Assembly: GCA_003152795.1 (NCBI GenBank)
Contig: PMBA01000195.1
Coordinates: 6,391 to 11,535, forward strand
Origin: Acidobacteriaceae bacterium
GTDB lineage: Bacteria; Acidobacteriota; Terriglobia; Terriglobales; Acidobacteriaceae
Length of the DNA: 5,145 nt
Direction of reading: 5' to 3'
Under the pieces are notes generated by a model that did not search any database, had not been told where the DNA came from, and saw only the letters and a program-made list of their open reading frames with translations. This document shows, piece by piece, positions 1 through 5,145 of the stretch (positions within the stretch are counted from its first letter, which is position 1; every line of letters begins with the position of its first letter). A program made the position numbers and the translations under genes.

Positions 1-897
1 CTGTCGAGCTACGCCTTTCTCAGCCCGCAGGAGCAGACGGATCTCAGTCTTGATCCGGTGGCTCGCGTCATCGACAGCCAGGTTCTGGTCCACGAGACGG
101 CTCACCAGTGGTGGGGCGATCTGGTCCTGTGGAAGAGTTATCGCGATCAGTGGATTTCGGAAGGGTTGGCGAACTATGCGTCGCTCCTCATGCTCGAACA
201 ACAGAGCCCTGCCCAATTCCGGCAGGTTCTCGAAAAATACCGCCGCGATCTTCTCAGCAAGAACAAGGATGGAGAGTGGCTGCGCGACGCTGGCCCGGTG
301 ACGCTGGGGCAGCGCCTGGAGTCGTCCCACTTTCCCGGGGGATACACGTCGATCAGCTACGAAAGAGGGACGTGGCTGTTTCACATGCTGCGTTCCATGC
401 TTCGCGATGCAACGCTGCGCGAGTCCGCACCGGCAACCCGTTCCCGAAAAGGGTCCAATCCTGACGAGCCGTTCTTTCGCGCACTCCGCAAAATCAGGGA
501 GCGCTATGCCGGGAAGAGCATCAGCACGCAGGAACTGCTGCAAGTTTTCCAGGAGGACCTGCCGCGCCCACTTTGGTACGAGAAACGTCCCAATCTGGAC
601 TGGTTTCTGGATGGTTGGATCGAAGGCACGGCGATTCCGGAGTTGGAAGCGCGCGACATTCGTATCTCGGAGAAAGCTGGCGTGACCACGGTTTCGGGTG
701 TGATCGTACAAAAGAACGTGCCTGATGATCTGGTGACGGCGGTTCCCGTCTATGCGACGACGGCGAGTAGCGCACAGGTTTTTCTCGGCGAAGTGCTGGC
801 GGATGGCCGGGAGACTGCGTTTCGACTGGTCGCGCCCAGCGGAGCGCGCAAGGTTCTGCTCGATCCGAAGCTGACGATTCTTACGACGTTGAAGTAG
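1..897 (+). CDS. M1 family zinc metallopeptidase (aminopeptidase), C-terminal part, 5' truncated by window
   Basis: The frame is open from base 1 to a TAG at 895-897, giving 298 visible residues; the real start lies upstream of the window and the GTG at 58 is internal. Visible residues 31-40 read HETAHQWWGD, the M1 (gluzincin) zinc motif HEXXH, and E54 in SEGLANY is the third zinc ligand at the family spacing HEXXH-X18-E. E32 is the expected catalytic base. Y120 in ISYERG matches the M1 transition-state tyrosine. Residues 200-206 (DWFLDGW) end the helical part, and about 214-298 look like a C-terminal beta-sandwich domain. There is no room for a long ERAP-type helical C-terminal domain. By family, it removes N-terminal amino acids from peptides using one zinc ion. 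The GAMEN substrate motif and any signal peptide would lie outside the window, so location and specificity are unknown. The next gene begins about 128 bp downstream on the same strand. Confidence 0.93.
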   Translation: MSSYAFLSPQEQTDLSLDPVARVIDSQVLVHETAHQWWGDLVLWKSYRDQWISEGLANYASLLMLEQQSPAQFRQVLEKYRRDLLSKNKDGEWLRDAGPVTLGQRLESSHFPGGYTSISYERGTWLFHMLRSMLRDATLRESAPATRSRKGSNPDEPFFRALRKIRERYAGKSISTQELLQVFQEDLPRPLWYEKRPNLDWFLDGWIEGTAIPELEARDIRISEKAGVTTVSGVIVQKNVPDDLVTAVPVYATTASSAQVFLGEVLADGRETAFRLVAPSGARKVLLDPKLTILTTLK

Positions 898-944
898 ATA
901 CCCCGCCATATCCCACCTTAATTTACGAAGATAGAGAGGCAAGT

Positions 945-982
945 GCAGGCCGCGCCGAGGTTGCGAGGCGGCGAGGCCATGC
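945..982 (+). other. imperfect inverted repeat (hairpin) between peptidase and response regulator
   Basis: 948-957 (GGCCGCGCCG) pairs with 969-978 (CGGCGAGGCC) with one mismatch (G952/A974) around an 11-nt loop. GCA 945-947 can extend the stem with TGC 980-982 past a bulged A979. No T-run follows, so it is not a standard intrinsic terminator. It could reduce read-through from the peptidase gene or act in the leader of the response regulator, or it may be chance pairing in GC-rich DNA. The rest of the 898-1025 spacer shows no clear promoter. Confidence 0.3.
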
Positions 983-1017
983 GATTGCTGGGAGATGAGT
1001 TATCCATGAAGTGAATC

Positions 1018-1021
1018 GGAG
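1018..1021 (+). promoter_or_regulatory. ribosome binding site deciding the response-regulator start
   Basis: GGAG lies 4 nt before the ATG at 1026. The in-frame GTG at 1011 has its nearest purine-rich motif (GGAG at 991-994) 16 nt away, too far to serve it. The spacing therefore favours the ATG at 1026. The 4-nt gap is slightly short, so this is a moderate call. Confidence 0.55.
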
Positions 1022-1025
1022 ATGT

Positions 1026-1463
1026 ATGACTTTTCAGCCCCATGCCATTGCAAACGATCGGCCACGTCGGCGCACCATTTTACTGGTTGAGGACGAGCCT
1101 TTTGTGCGCGAGGCGACGTGCGGCATTTTGAAGAGCGCGGGTTTCGAAGTTCTCCCGGCCCAGGATGCGCTAGATGCGATGAAAGTTTACGGAGAGTGCG
1201 CCGGGGAAATTGACCTGGTGATGACGGACATGGTGCTTCCGGGTCGCACCGGACAGCAGCTAGGGCAGGATCTGCGGGAGCATTCCCCGGACGTTGTGGT
1301 TCTGGTGACATCGGGCTACTTCAACCCCGAATACGAGACGGAAGCCCCCGAGTCGCGCACCTATTTTCTGGCGAAACCTTATTCGAAGCGGACGCTGGTC
1401 GAGAAGATTGAAAAGATTCTCGGGGCGAAACCGCTGACGCGGCCAGCATCGCAAGCAGGCTAG
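1026..1463 (+). CDS. single-domain response regulator (receiver/CheY-like)
   Basis: The protein has 145 residues from ATG 1026; starting at the in-frame GTG 1011 would add five. Nearly all of it is one receiver domain (about residues 16-133). Acidic-pocket residues E22 and D23 lie in LLVEDEP. The phosphoacceptor is D68 in VMTDMVLPG, the switch Thr is T95 in LVTSGY, and the conserved Lys is K117 in FLAKPY. All residues needed for Mg2+-dependent phosphorylation are present, and there is no DNA-binding or enzymatic output domain. The MTDMVLPG and SGY patterns resemble receivers found at the C-termini of hybrid histidine kinases, so it may act as a phosphorelay intermediate or through protein-protein contact. 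No histidine kinase is visible in the window, so its partner is unknown. It is convergent with the DUF2254 gene, 64 bp away. Confidence 0.9.
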   Translation: MTFQPHAIANDRPRRRTILLVEDEPFVREATCGILKSAGFEVLPAQDALDAMKVYGECAGEIDLVMTDMVLPGRTGQQLGQDLREHSPDVVVLVTSGYFNPEYETEAPESRTYFLAKPYSKRTLVEKIEKILGAKPLTRPASQAG

Positions 1464-1527
1464 CCCAAAATGGAGCAGCGGCCGTGCTCGCCCGTCCAGT
1501 TGGCTGGGACCTGCTGCCTGGTATCAC

Positions 1528-2859
1528 CTACGCCTGCGCGATCGCGGTGAAGCTCTCCAGCGCGGCCTGGCGGGCGCGCAACTCTCGCAGTTCCTCTCCG
1601 CCGAGCCTTTCGGCGCAGCCTGCTACTGTCCGCATTCCTTGCTCGACGAGTATTCGGCGGAACTCCGGATCGGACGTTGAGGCGGCGATGTCTCCGAGGG
1701 CTCGCAGCAATCGCAAGCTGACGGCCACGTCCGTCTTCGAATACATGCGGATCTGCTCCAGGGCCGCCTCCAGCAGGCGCCCGAAGTGGATCGATCCAAT
1801 GCTGGCGCGAACAATGCCTGGCGGATCGTAGAGCAGATCCTCCGGTGGCTCTCGCGACGCGAAGCGGATCAGGATGCGGCTCAACTGATCGATGCAGTTG
1901 ATCGCAGTGGTGGGGTCGTTGACCGCGGGCGAGATCGCCTTCAACGCCACGTCGACGATCTGCAGGACGCCAAACTCCACATCCTGCTGCAACGTTCGGG
2001 TCGGGCCCAAGTCGAACGCGGCCAGCAGTTCGGCGGTTCCTTCGGGCGGCAGACGGTTTCCCTTGGAGACCATCATCAGCGGAATTCCCTCCGGCACGAA
2101 GTGGCCCACTCGCCGCAGAACGCGGATCGTGACGTGATAGTACTTCGCCAAACCGACCAGGCGTCGCGTATCGACGAAGCGGATGTAGCCGGAGGCGTCG
2201 CTCAAGATGGCTACTTCGCTTGGGTTGGGTCGCAGCGGTTCCGCATCCTTCACGTGGTGGTCCAGTCGGTGCGGCCAGGGCATAATCTCATCGATCATGG
2301 CTTCCGTTTCTTCCGCGATTCGGTCGACGATGTGATTGACACTGATGGCCTGCGAGATGTGGTGAATGAAGAAGAGCAGCAGCCCGACGCAGATCAGCGC
2401 CAGCACCATCGCGCCCAGAACGGTCGCGACCGGCGCGAAGGGGTGAGGCAGCGCGCGCGCCGCTGGCAGAGCCGCCATGCAGTACAGGAAAGTGCCGAGG
2501 AAGATGCCGAGCGTCCATTGCGTCACGCGGTCGCGGGAGAAGCTGACGATGATGCGCGGCGAGAACTGCATTGATGCCAGGGTGAGCGTCATCAGCAGGA
2601 TGGCGAACACGATCGACACCACCGTCATAATGGAGGCGGCAATGCCAGCCAGAATGACCTGCGCGACTTGCGGGTCGGCGTGCGAGGGGAATAAGACAGT
2701 TGGCACCCAAGCGCTGGTGGCCGGAAACTCCTCTTCCAGCCACGACAGGAATGCGCCTGCGCAACCGAGCGTCAGCGCGATGGTGAGCGGGCGAATCAGG
2801 AAGCCGCCGCGCAGGTTATACATAGCGTGGCGAAGCATCAATGTCAGGCTCTTCCGCAT
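1528..2859 (-). CDS. DUF2254 family integral membrane protein
   Basis: From ATG 2859 the product has 443 residues. Four hydrophobic segments lie near residues 20-41, 67-92, 116-136 and 142-165, followed by a soluble C-terminal region of about 270 residues. Family-like motifs are MQFSPR (97-102), FSRDRVTQWTLGIFLGTF (107-124) and AISPAVNDPTTAINCID (308-324), which match DUF2254 as I know it. The molecular function of the family is not established; an envelope or transport role is only a guess. Start choice: the frame extends to a TTG at 2937, but that codon lies in the intergenic repeat. ATG 2859 has GGA 7 nt upstream; ATG 2838 with an upstream GGAAGAG is another option. The gene is divergent from fabG and convergent with the response regulator, so it is probably transcribed alone. 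A long open frame on the opposite strand is a GC-rich shadow. Confidence 0.88.
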   Translation of the reverse strand: MRKSLTLMLRHAMYNLRGGFLIRPLTIALTLGCAGAFLSWLEEEFPATSAWVPTVLFPSHADPQVAQVILAGIAASIMTVVSIVFAILLMTLTLASMQFSPRIIVSFSRDRVTQWTLGIFLGTFLYCMAALPAARALPHPFAPVATVLGAMVLALICVGLLLFFIHHISQAISVNHIVDRIAEETEAMIDEIMPWPHRLDHHVKDAEPLRPNPSEVAILSDASGYIRFVDTRRLVGLAKYYHVTIRVLRRVGHFVPEGIPLMMVSKGNRLPPEGTAELLAAFDLGPTRTLQQDVEFGVLQIVDVALKAISPAVNDPTTAINCIDQLSRILIRFASREPPEDLLYDPPGIVRASIGSIHFGRLLEAALEQIRMYSKTDVAVSLRLLRALGDIAASTSDPEFRRILVEQGMRTVAGCAERLGGEELRELRARQAALESFTAIAQA

Positions 2860-2874
2860 GGCTTTATCCGTCCA

Positions 2875-2903
2875 AGTGTAGTGGGTCAGACCCGCGCGTA
2901 CAA
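2875..2903 (-). promoter_or_regulatory. weak candidate sigma70-type promoter for the DUF2254 gene
   Basis: Read on the minus strand, TTGTAC (2903-2898) and TACACT (2880-2875) are separated by 17 nt; each matches the consensus at 4 of 6 positions. A start about 7 nt beyond the -10 would fall near 2868, leaving a very short leader before ATG 2859, or about 30 nt if ATG 2838 is used. This is pattern evidence only. Confidence 0.25.
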
Positions 2904-2926
2904 AGGAAACCGGAGAGACGACGTGC

Positions 2927-2995
2927 CAAGGTTTCAAAGTTTCAAGGTTTCAGAGTCTGAGGGTCGTCTTTGAAACTCTGAAACCTTGAAACCTG
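2927..2995. repeat. octameric repeat forming a perfect 18-bp inverted repeat
   Basis: The left side is built of 8-nt units: GGTTTCAA (2930-2937), AGTTTCAA (2938-2945), GGTTTCAG (2946-2953) and a decayed fourth unit. The right side has the complementary units GAAACTCT (2972-2979), GAAACCTT (2980-2987) and GAAACCTG (2988-2995). As a result, 2939-2956 and 2975-2992 are perfect 18-bp inverted repeats separated by 18 nt. CAAGGTTTCA also occurs directly at 2927-2936 and 2943-2952. The element lies upstream of both divergent genes and outside the transcripts predicted from the local promoters, so it could act as DNA (a dyad operator or cruciform) rather than as a terminator. It may also simply be a dispersed genomic repeat. 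Confidence 0.85.
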
Positions 2996-3012
2996 AAGCC
3001 TCCATTTATAAT
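2986..3012 (+). promoter_or_regulatory. candidate sigma70-type promoter for fabG
   Basis: TATAAT at 3007-3012 matches the -10 consensus exactly in otherwise GC-rich DNA. TTGAAA at 2986-2991 matches the -35 consensus at 4 of 6 positions, with a spacer of 15 nt, shorter than the ideal 17. Transcription would begin near 3019, giving a leader of about 22 nt. The -35 lies inside the right arm of the inverted repeat, so anything binding that dyad could affect fabG transcription. The -10 call is firmer than the -35. Confidence 0.55.
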
Positions 3013-3028
3013 CTCAGTTTCCAACTCC

Positions 3029-3035
3029 AAAGGAG
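3029..3035 (+). promoter_or_regulatory. fabG ribosome binding site
   Basis: AAAGGAG ends 5 nt before ATG 3041. It is a strong Shine-Dalgarno match and fixes the fabG start, in agreement with the typical short N-terminus of FabG ahead of the first beta strand. Confidence 0.85.
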
Positions 3036-3040
3036 CACGC

Positions 3041-3784
3041 ATGAAACTCGAGGGTCGAGTCGCGCTGGTTACGGGAGCGTCGCAGGGCATCGGCCGTGCC
3101 TGCGCGCTGGCGCTGGCGCGCGAGGGCGCGGGCGTTGCGGTGGCTGCACGCAATCCGCAGAAACTGGAGGAACTGGTTGCCGAGATTGCGGCTGCGGGCG
3201 GCAAGTCGGCAGCTTTCGTTATGGACGTCTCGGACGAAGAGCAGGTGAAGTCCGGGATCAAGTCGGCGATTGCGCAATTCGGCAAGATCGACATCCTGGT
3301 AAACAACGCTGGCATCACGCGCGACCAATTGCTGATGCGCATGAAGCGCGCCGATTGGGACGCGGTGCTGACCACGAATCTGACTTCCGCGTATCTGTGC
3401 ATCCAGCAGGTCATTGGTTCGATGCTCAAGCAGCGCTGGGGACGAATCATCAACATCACCAGCGTCTTCGGGCAGATGGGGCAAGCGGGACAGGCGAACT
3501 ACGCGGCGTCGAAAGCGGGGCTGATCGGGCTGACGATGGCGATGGCGCGCGAAGTGGCATCGCGCAATATCACGTGCAACGCGGTCGCTCCGGGATTTAT
3601 TGAGACCAGCATGACGGCAGTGCTCAGCGAAGAATTCAAGCAGAATGCGGTGAAGTCGATTCCGCTCGGACGAGTGGGCTTGCCGGAAGACGTTGCGAGC
3701 GCGGTGTGTTTTTTGGCTTCGGAGGAAGCTTCCTACATCACGGGCCATGTGCTGAACGTGAATGGCGGATTGCTGATGGGGTGA
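3041..3784 (+). CDS. fabG: 3-oxoacyl-[acyl-carrier-protein] reductase FabG
   Basis: This 247-residue protein has the normal length of a classical short-chain dehydrogenase/reductase. It carries the Rossmann motif TGASQGIG (11-18), D62 in the MDVSD adenine-pocket motif, NNAG (88-91), and the catalytic tetrad N113, S141, Y154 and K158 (YAASK). ITRDQLLMRMK (92-102), GQANYAASKAGLIG and APGFIETSMT (183-192) are close to canonical FabG, which separates it from general SDR enzymes. An arginine at 37 after the second strand fits NADPH preference. The expected reaction is NADPH-dependent reduction of 3-oxoacyl-ACP to (R)-3-hydroxyacyl-ACP in cytosolic type II fatty-acid elongation. A consensus -10 and a strong RBS precede it. 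No acpP, fabD or fabF is adjacent, so it appears to be a single-gene unit. A paralogue acting on acetoacetyl-CoA or another 3-oxoacyl substrate is possible but less likely. Confidence 0.94.
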   Translation: MKLEGRVALVTGASQGIGRACALALAREGAGVAVAARNPQKLEELVAEIAAAGGKSAAFVMDVSDEEQVKSGIKSAIAQFGKIDILVNNAGITRDQLLMRMKRADWDAVLTTNLTSAYLCIQQVIGSMLKQRWGRIINITSVFGQMGQAGQANYAASKAGLIGLTMAMAREVASRNITCNAVAPGFIETSMTAVLSEEFKQNAVKSIPLGRVGLPEDVASAVCFLASEEASYITGHVLNVNGGLLMG

Positions 3785-3788
3785 GACA

Positions 3789-3823
3789 CCAGTTGCCAGC
3801 TGCCAGTTGCCAGTTGTCAGTTT
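3789..3823. repeat. heptameric tandem repeat (CCAGTTG)x5, degenerate
   Basis: Five consecutive 7-nt units start 4 nt after the fabG stop: CCAGTTG, CCAGCTG, CCAGTTG, CCAGTTG and TCAGTTT. It is a minisatellite-like intergenic repeat. Read on the minus strand it encodes an NWQLATG-type peptide, which creates spurious ORFs. Its role is unknown; in this position it would be transcribed as the fabG 3' UTR. Confidence 0.85.
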
Positions 3824-3905
3824 TCGGCGCGCTTGCTTGGAGCGCGAACGGCGGGGCACTCTGGCCTTGACACTCCGCTGGCAGGGTTGGATGTGGGGGT
3901 AGGGG

Positions 3906-3957
3906 CCCTTCGACTACGTAGCTGCTTCGCTTCGCGAAGCGGCTACTCCGCTCAGGG
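3906..3957. repeat. REP-like element with a 12-bp hairpin and CTTCG loop
   Basis: 3918-3929 pairs with 3935-3946 over 12 positions (11 Watson-Crick plus one G-T wobble, 3923/3941) around the 5-nt loop CTTCG at 3930-3934. The centre also contains the 14-nt palindrome CGCTTCGCGAAGCG (3928-3941). Outside it, CCCT (3906-3909) is complementary to AGGG (3954-3957), giving a nested structure. The flanks (CCCTTCGACTACG and CTCCGCTCAGGGTGACA) resemble a short repeat I recall as common in bacterial intergenic DNA, which makes a dispersed REP-type origin plausible. It lies between convergent genes and could act as a two-way transcription barrier or mRNA 3' end protector. There is no T-run on either strand, so a canonical intrinsic terminator is not supported. 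Confidence 0.7.
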
Positions 3958-3991
3958 TGACAGGTTTAATTTCAGGGTGACGGGTTTAATT
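3952..3991. repeat. 20-bp tandem direct repeat (two copies, 19/20 identical)
   Basis: 3952-3971 and 3972-3991 are head-to-tail copies beginning TCAGGGTGAC and ending GGTTTAATT, differing only at 3962 (A) versus 3982 (G). The first copy overlaps the AGGG end of the hairpin element, so it looks like a local duplication of that element's edge. It ends 6 nt before the 3' end of the transglycosylase gene. Confidence 0.85.
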
Positions 3992-3997
3992 AAGCAT

Positions 3998-5145
3998 CTA
4001 GTGGGCGTCGCGGACTACCAGAATCATCCCTGGCCGCAACGCTGCGATATTGCGGTTGTCGTGCTTCAGGGCTTGAACTGTGGTGTTGTACGAGGTGGCG
4101 ATGGAATAGAGAGTTTCGCCGGGCTTGACCTTGTGATGGAGAACGGTGCTGGGCGTTGACTTTGCGGTCTGGGTTCCGGCGTGATGTTTTGCTCCGGCGG
4201 AATGTCTGCTTGCTACCTGGGTTTCGCCCGCTCCGCGAGTCACGGGAAGGTGGAGATACAAGACCTTTCTTCCGGCCAGGCTGCTGCCTTTCAGGTGGTT
4301 CCATCCGCGAACCATTTTGGCGGAGACTCCGAAGTTCTCGGCTACCGACTCGACCGTGTCTCCTTTGCGCACTTTGTAGCGGGTGGTGACATGGGCGTAG
4401 GTGCTGGTGTCGGCCTGTTTGCCGGGAGCGATCGGGATGATCAGACGGGTTTCGGGCGCGAGCGCGCCGTTGTTTGGTGCGTCGTCCAGGTCGTTGGCTT
4501 CGGCGATCGCGTTTGCAGTTGTGTGATAGGTGCGCGCGATCGAGGCCAGGGTTTCTCCGGCTTGCGCTTTGTGATAACGCCACCAGACGCGTTTGTCGGC
4601 GGGAATCGAGGCGACCGCGGTCTGGAACTTGTCGGCAGTGCCGGCGGGCAGGTGCAGTTCGAACTCATGATCTTTGGGAGTGGTCATCCGAAGCAGGCTG
4701 GGGTTCAGGTCCGACAGCTCTTCGGCGGCGGCATCGACGCACTCGGCGGCTAGCCTCAGATCGATGGGATAGTCGATCTTTACCGTGTCATAGGGAACGG
4801 GTTTTTCCTTCACCACCGAATCCAGTCCGTATTGCGCGGGATTCTTGGCCATGATGGTAACGGCGACGATGATGGGGACGTAGTTGCGGGTCTCCTTGGG
4901 CAGCACGTTGCGGCGGTAGAGTTCCCAGAAATCGGCGTATCCGGTGCGCTTGACGGCGCTCTGGACGGTGCCGGGGCCGGAGTTGTAGGCGGCCATGGCG
5001 AGGTACCAGTCTCCAAATTCGTTGTAGAGGTCTTTGAGATGCCGAGCGGCGGCGCGGGTGGCTTTTTCGGGATCCTGGCGGTCATCGACCCACCAGCTGC
5101 GTTCGAGCCCGTAACCTTGGGCGCGGCTGCCCATGAACTGCCACA
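3998..5145 (-). CDS. MltD-like lytic murein transglycosylase (SLT/GH23 domain plus three LysM domains), N-terminus missing
   Basis: The frame runs off the window end; the first complete codon is at 5143 and 381 residues are visible. The opening WQFMGSRAQGYGL is the conserved GLWQFM...YGL stretch inside the SLT domain, so the ATG at 5134 is internal. The catalytic Glu lies upstream, out of view. Other SLT motifs are AAYNSGPG (51-58) and ETRNYVP (84-90). Three LysM peptidoglycan-binding domains follow at about 188-238 (HKAQAGETLASIA), 255-301 (YKVRKGDTVESVA) and 335-380 (HKVKPGETLYSIA). A low-complexity Ala/His/Thr linker at about 303-334 precedes the last. By family, it cleaves the MurNAc-GlcNAc bond without water, forming 1,6-anhydro-MurNAc, in the periplasm and probably lipid-anchored. 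Its role would be murein turnover. It is convergent with fabG and ends in TAG at 3998-4000. Confidence 0.93.
   Translation of the reverse strand, partial: WQFMGSRAQGYGLERSWWVDDRQDPEKATRAAARHLKDLYNEFGDWYLAMAAYNSGPGTVQSAVKRTGYADFWELYRRNVLPKETRNYVPIIVAVTIMAKNPAQYGLDSVVKEKPVPYDTVKIDYPIDLRLAAECVDAAAEELSDLNPSLLRMTTPKDHEFELHLPAGTADKFQTAVASIPADKRVWWRYHKAQAGETLASIARTYHTTANAIAEANDLDDAPNNGALAPETRLIIPIAPGKQADTSTYAHVTTRYKVRKGDTVESVAENFGVSAKMVRGWNHLKGSSLAGRKVLYLHLPVTRGAGETQVASRHSAGAKHHAGTQTAKSTPSTVLHHKVKPGETLYSIATSYNTTVQALKHDNRNIAALRPGMILVVRDAH

Noticed and set aside
1473..1489. GAGCA/TGCTC hairpin between the convergent response regulator and DUF2254 genes
   Set aside because: The stem is only 5 bp with a 7-nt loop and no T-run on either strand, so it is too weak to call a terminator.
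1786..2574. 262-residue open frame on the plus strand opposite the DUF2254 gene
   Set aside because: It lies wholly antisense to a strongly supported gene. Its translation is rich in R, D, Q and H with no recognisable domain, as expected for a GC-rich shadow frame.
2860..2937. N-terminal extension of the DUF2254 protein from TTG 2937
   Set aside because: It would start inside the intergenic repeat from a rare start codon, adds 26 residues with no membrane or family character, and would cover the candidate promoter.
2927..2995. CRISPR-like or terminator reading of the octameric repeat
   Set aside because: The 8-nt units are contiguous with no spacers, so it is not CRISPR. It lies upstream of both divergent genes, so it is not their terminator.
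3014..3859. 281-residue open frame on the minus strand opposite fabG
   Set aside because: It is antisense to fabG and its N-terminal part is encoded by the heptameric repeat (NWQLATG peptide). It is Arg/His-rich with no domain.
3785..3997. Insertion sequence remnant downstream of fabG
   Set aside because: There is no transposase fragment and there are no paired terminal repeats with a target duplication. The repeats are short-period arrays and a hairpin.
3990..4583. 197-residue minus-strand frame overlapping the transglycosylase
   Set aside because: It is a different frame of the same strand with low-complexity Arg/Ser content. The LysM frame has clear domain motifs through the same bases.

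Overview
The window is GC-rich chromosomal DNA carrying five protein genes, two of them cut by the window edges. Gene order is: M1-type metallopeptidase (+, 3' part only), single-domain response regulator (+), DUF2254 membrane protein (-), fabG (+), and an MltD-like LysM lytic transglycosylase (-, 5' end missing). The mix of gene types, the high GC, the loose packing and the short-unit intergenic repeats suggest a free-living Gram-negative bacterium. Acidobacteriota (Terriglobia-like) is my best guess, but this is inference: there is no rRNA or other phylogenetic marker here.

Region by region: 1-897 is the C-terminal part of an M1 zinc aminopeptidase, with HEXXH-X18-E and the catalytic tyrosine visible. 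898-1025 is a spacer with an imperfect hairpin. 1026-1463 is a receiver-only response regulator. A 64-bp spacer separates it from the convergent DUF2254 gene (1528-2859, minus). 2860-3040 is the divergent control region between the DUF2254 gene and fabG. It holds an 8-nt-period repeat folded into a perfect 18-bp inverted repeat, followed by a consensus -10 box and a good ribosome binding site for fabG. 3041-3784 is fabG. 3785-3997 lies between convergent genes and contains three repeat types: a 7-nt tandem repeat, a long REP-like hairpin with a CTTCG loop, and a 20-bp tandem duplication. 3998-5145 is the transglycosylase.

The genes do not form an obvious pathway or operon. They serve peptide hydrolysis, phosphorelay signalling, an uncharacterised membrane function, fatty-acid elongation and peptidoglycan turnover. 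I see no mobile element, CRISPR array, RNA gene or defence-type cassette, and no convincing new multi-gene system. The most unusual content is the intergenic repeat DNA on both sides of fabG, including a candidate fabG -35 box lying inside the inverted repeat.
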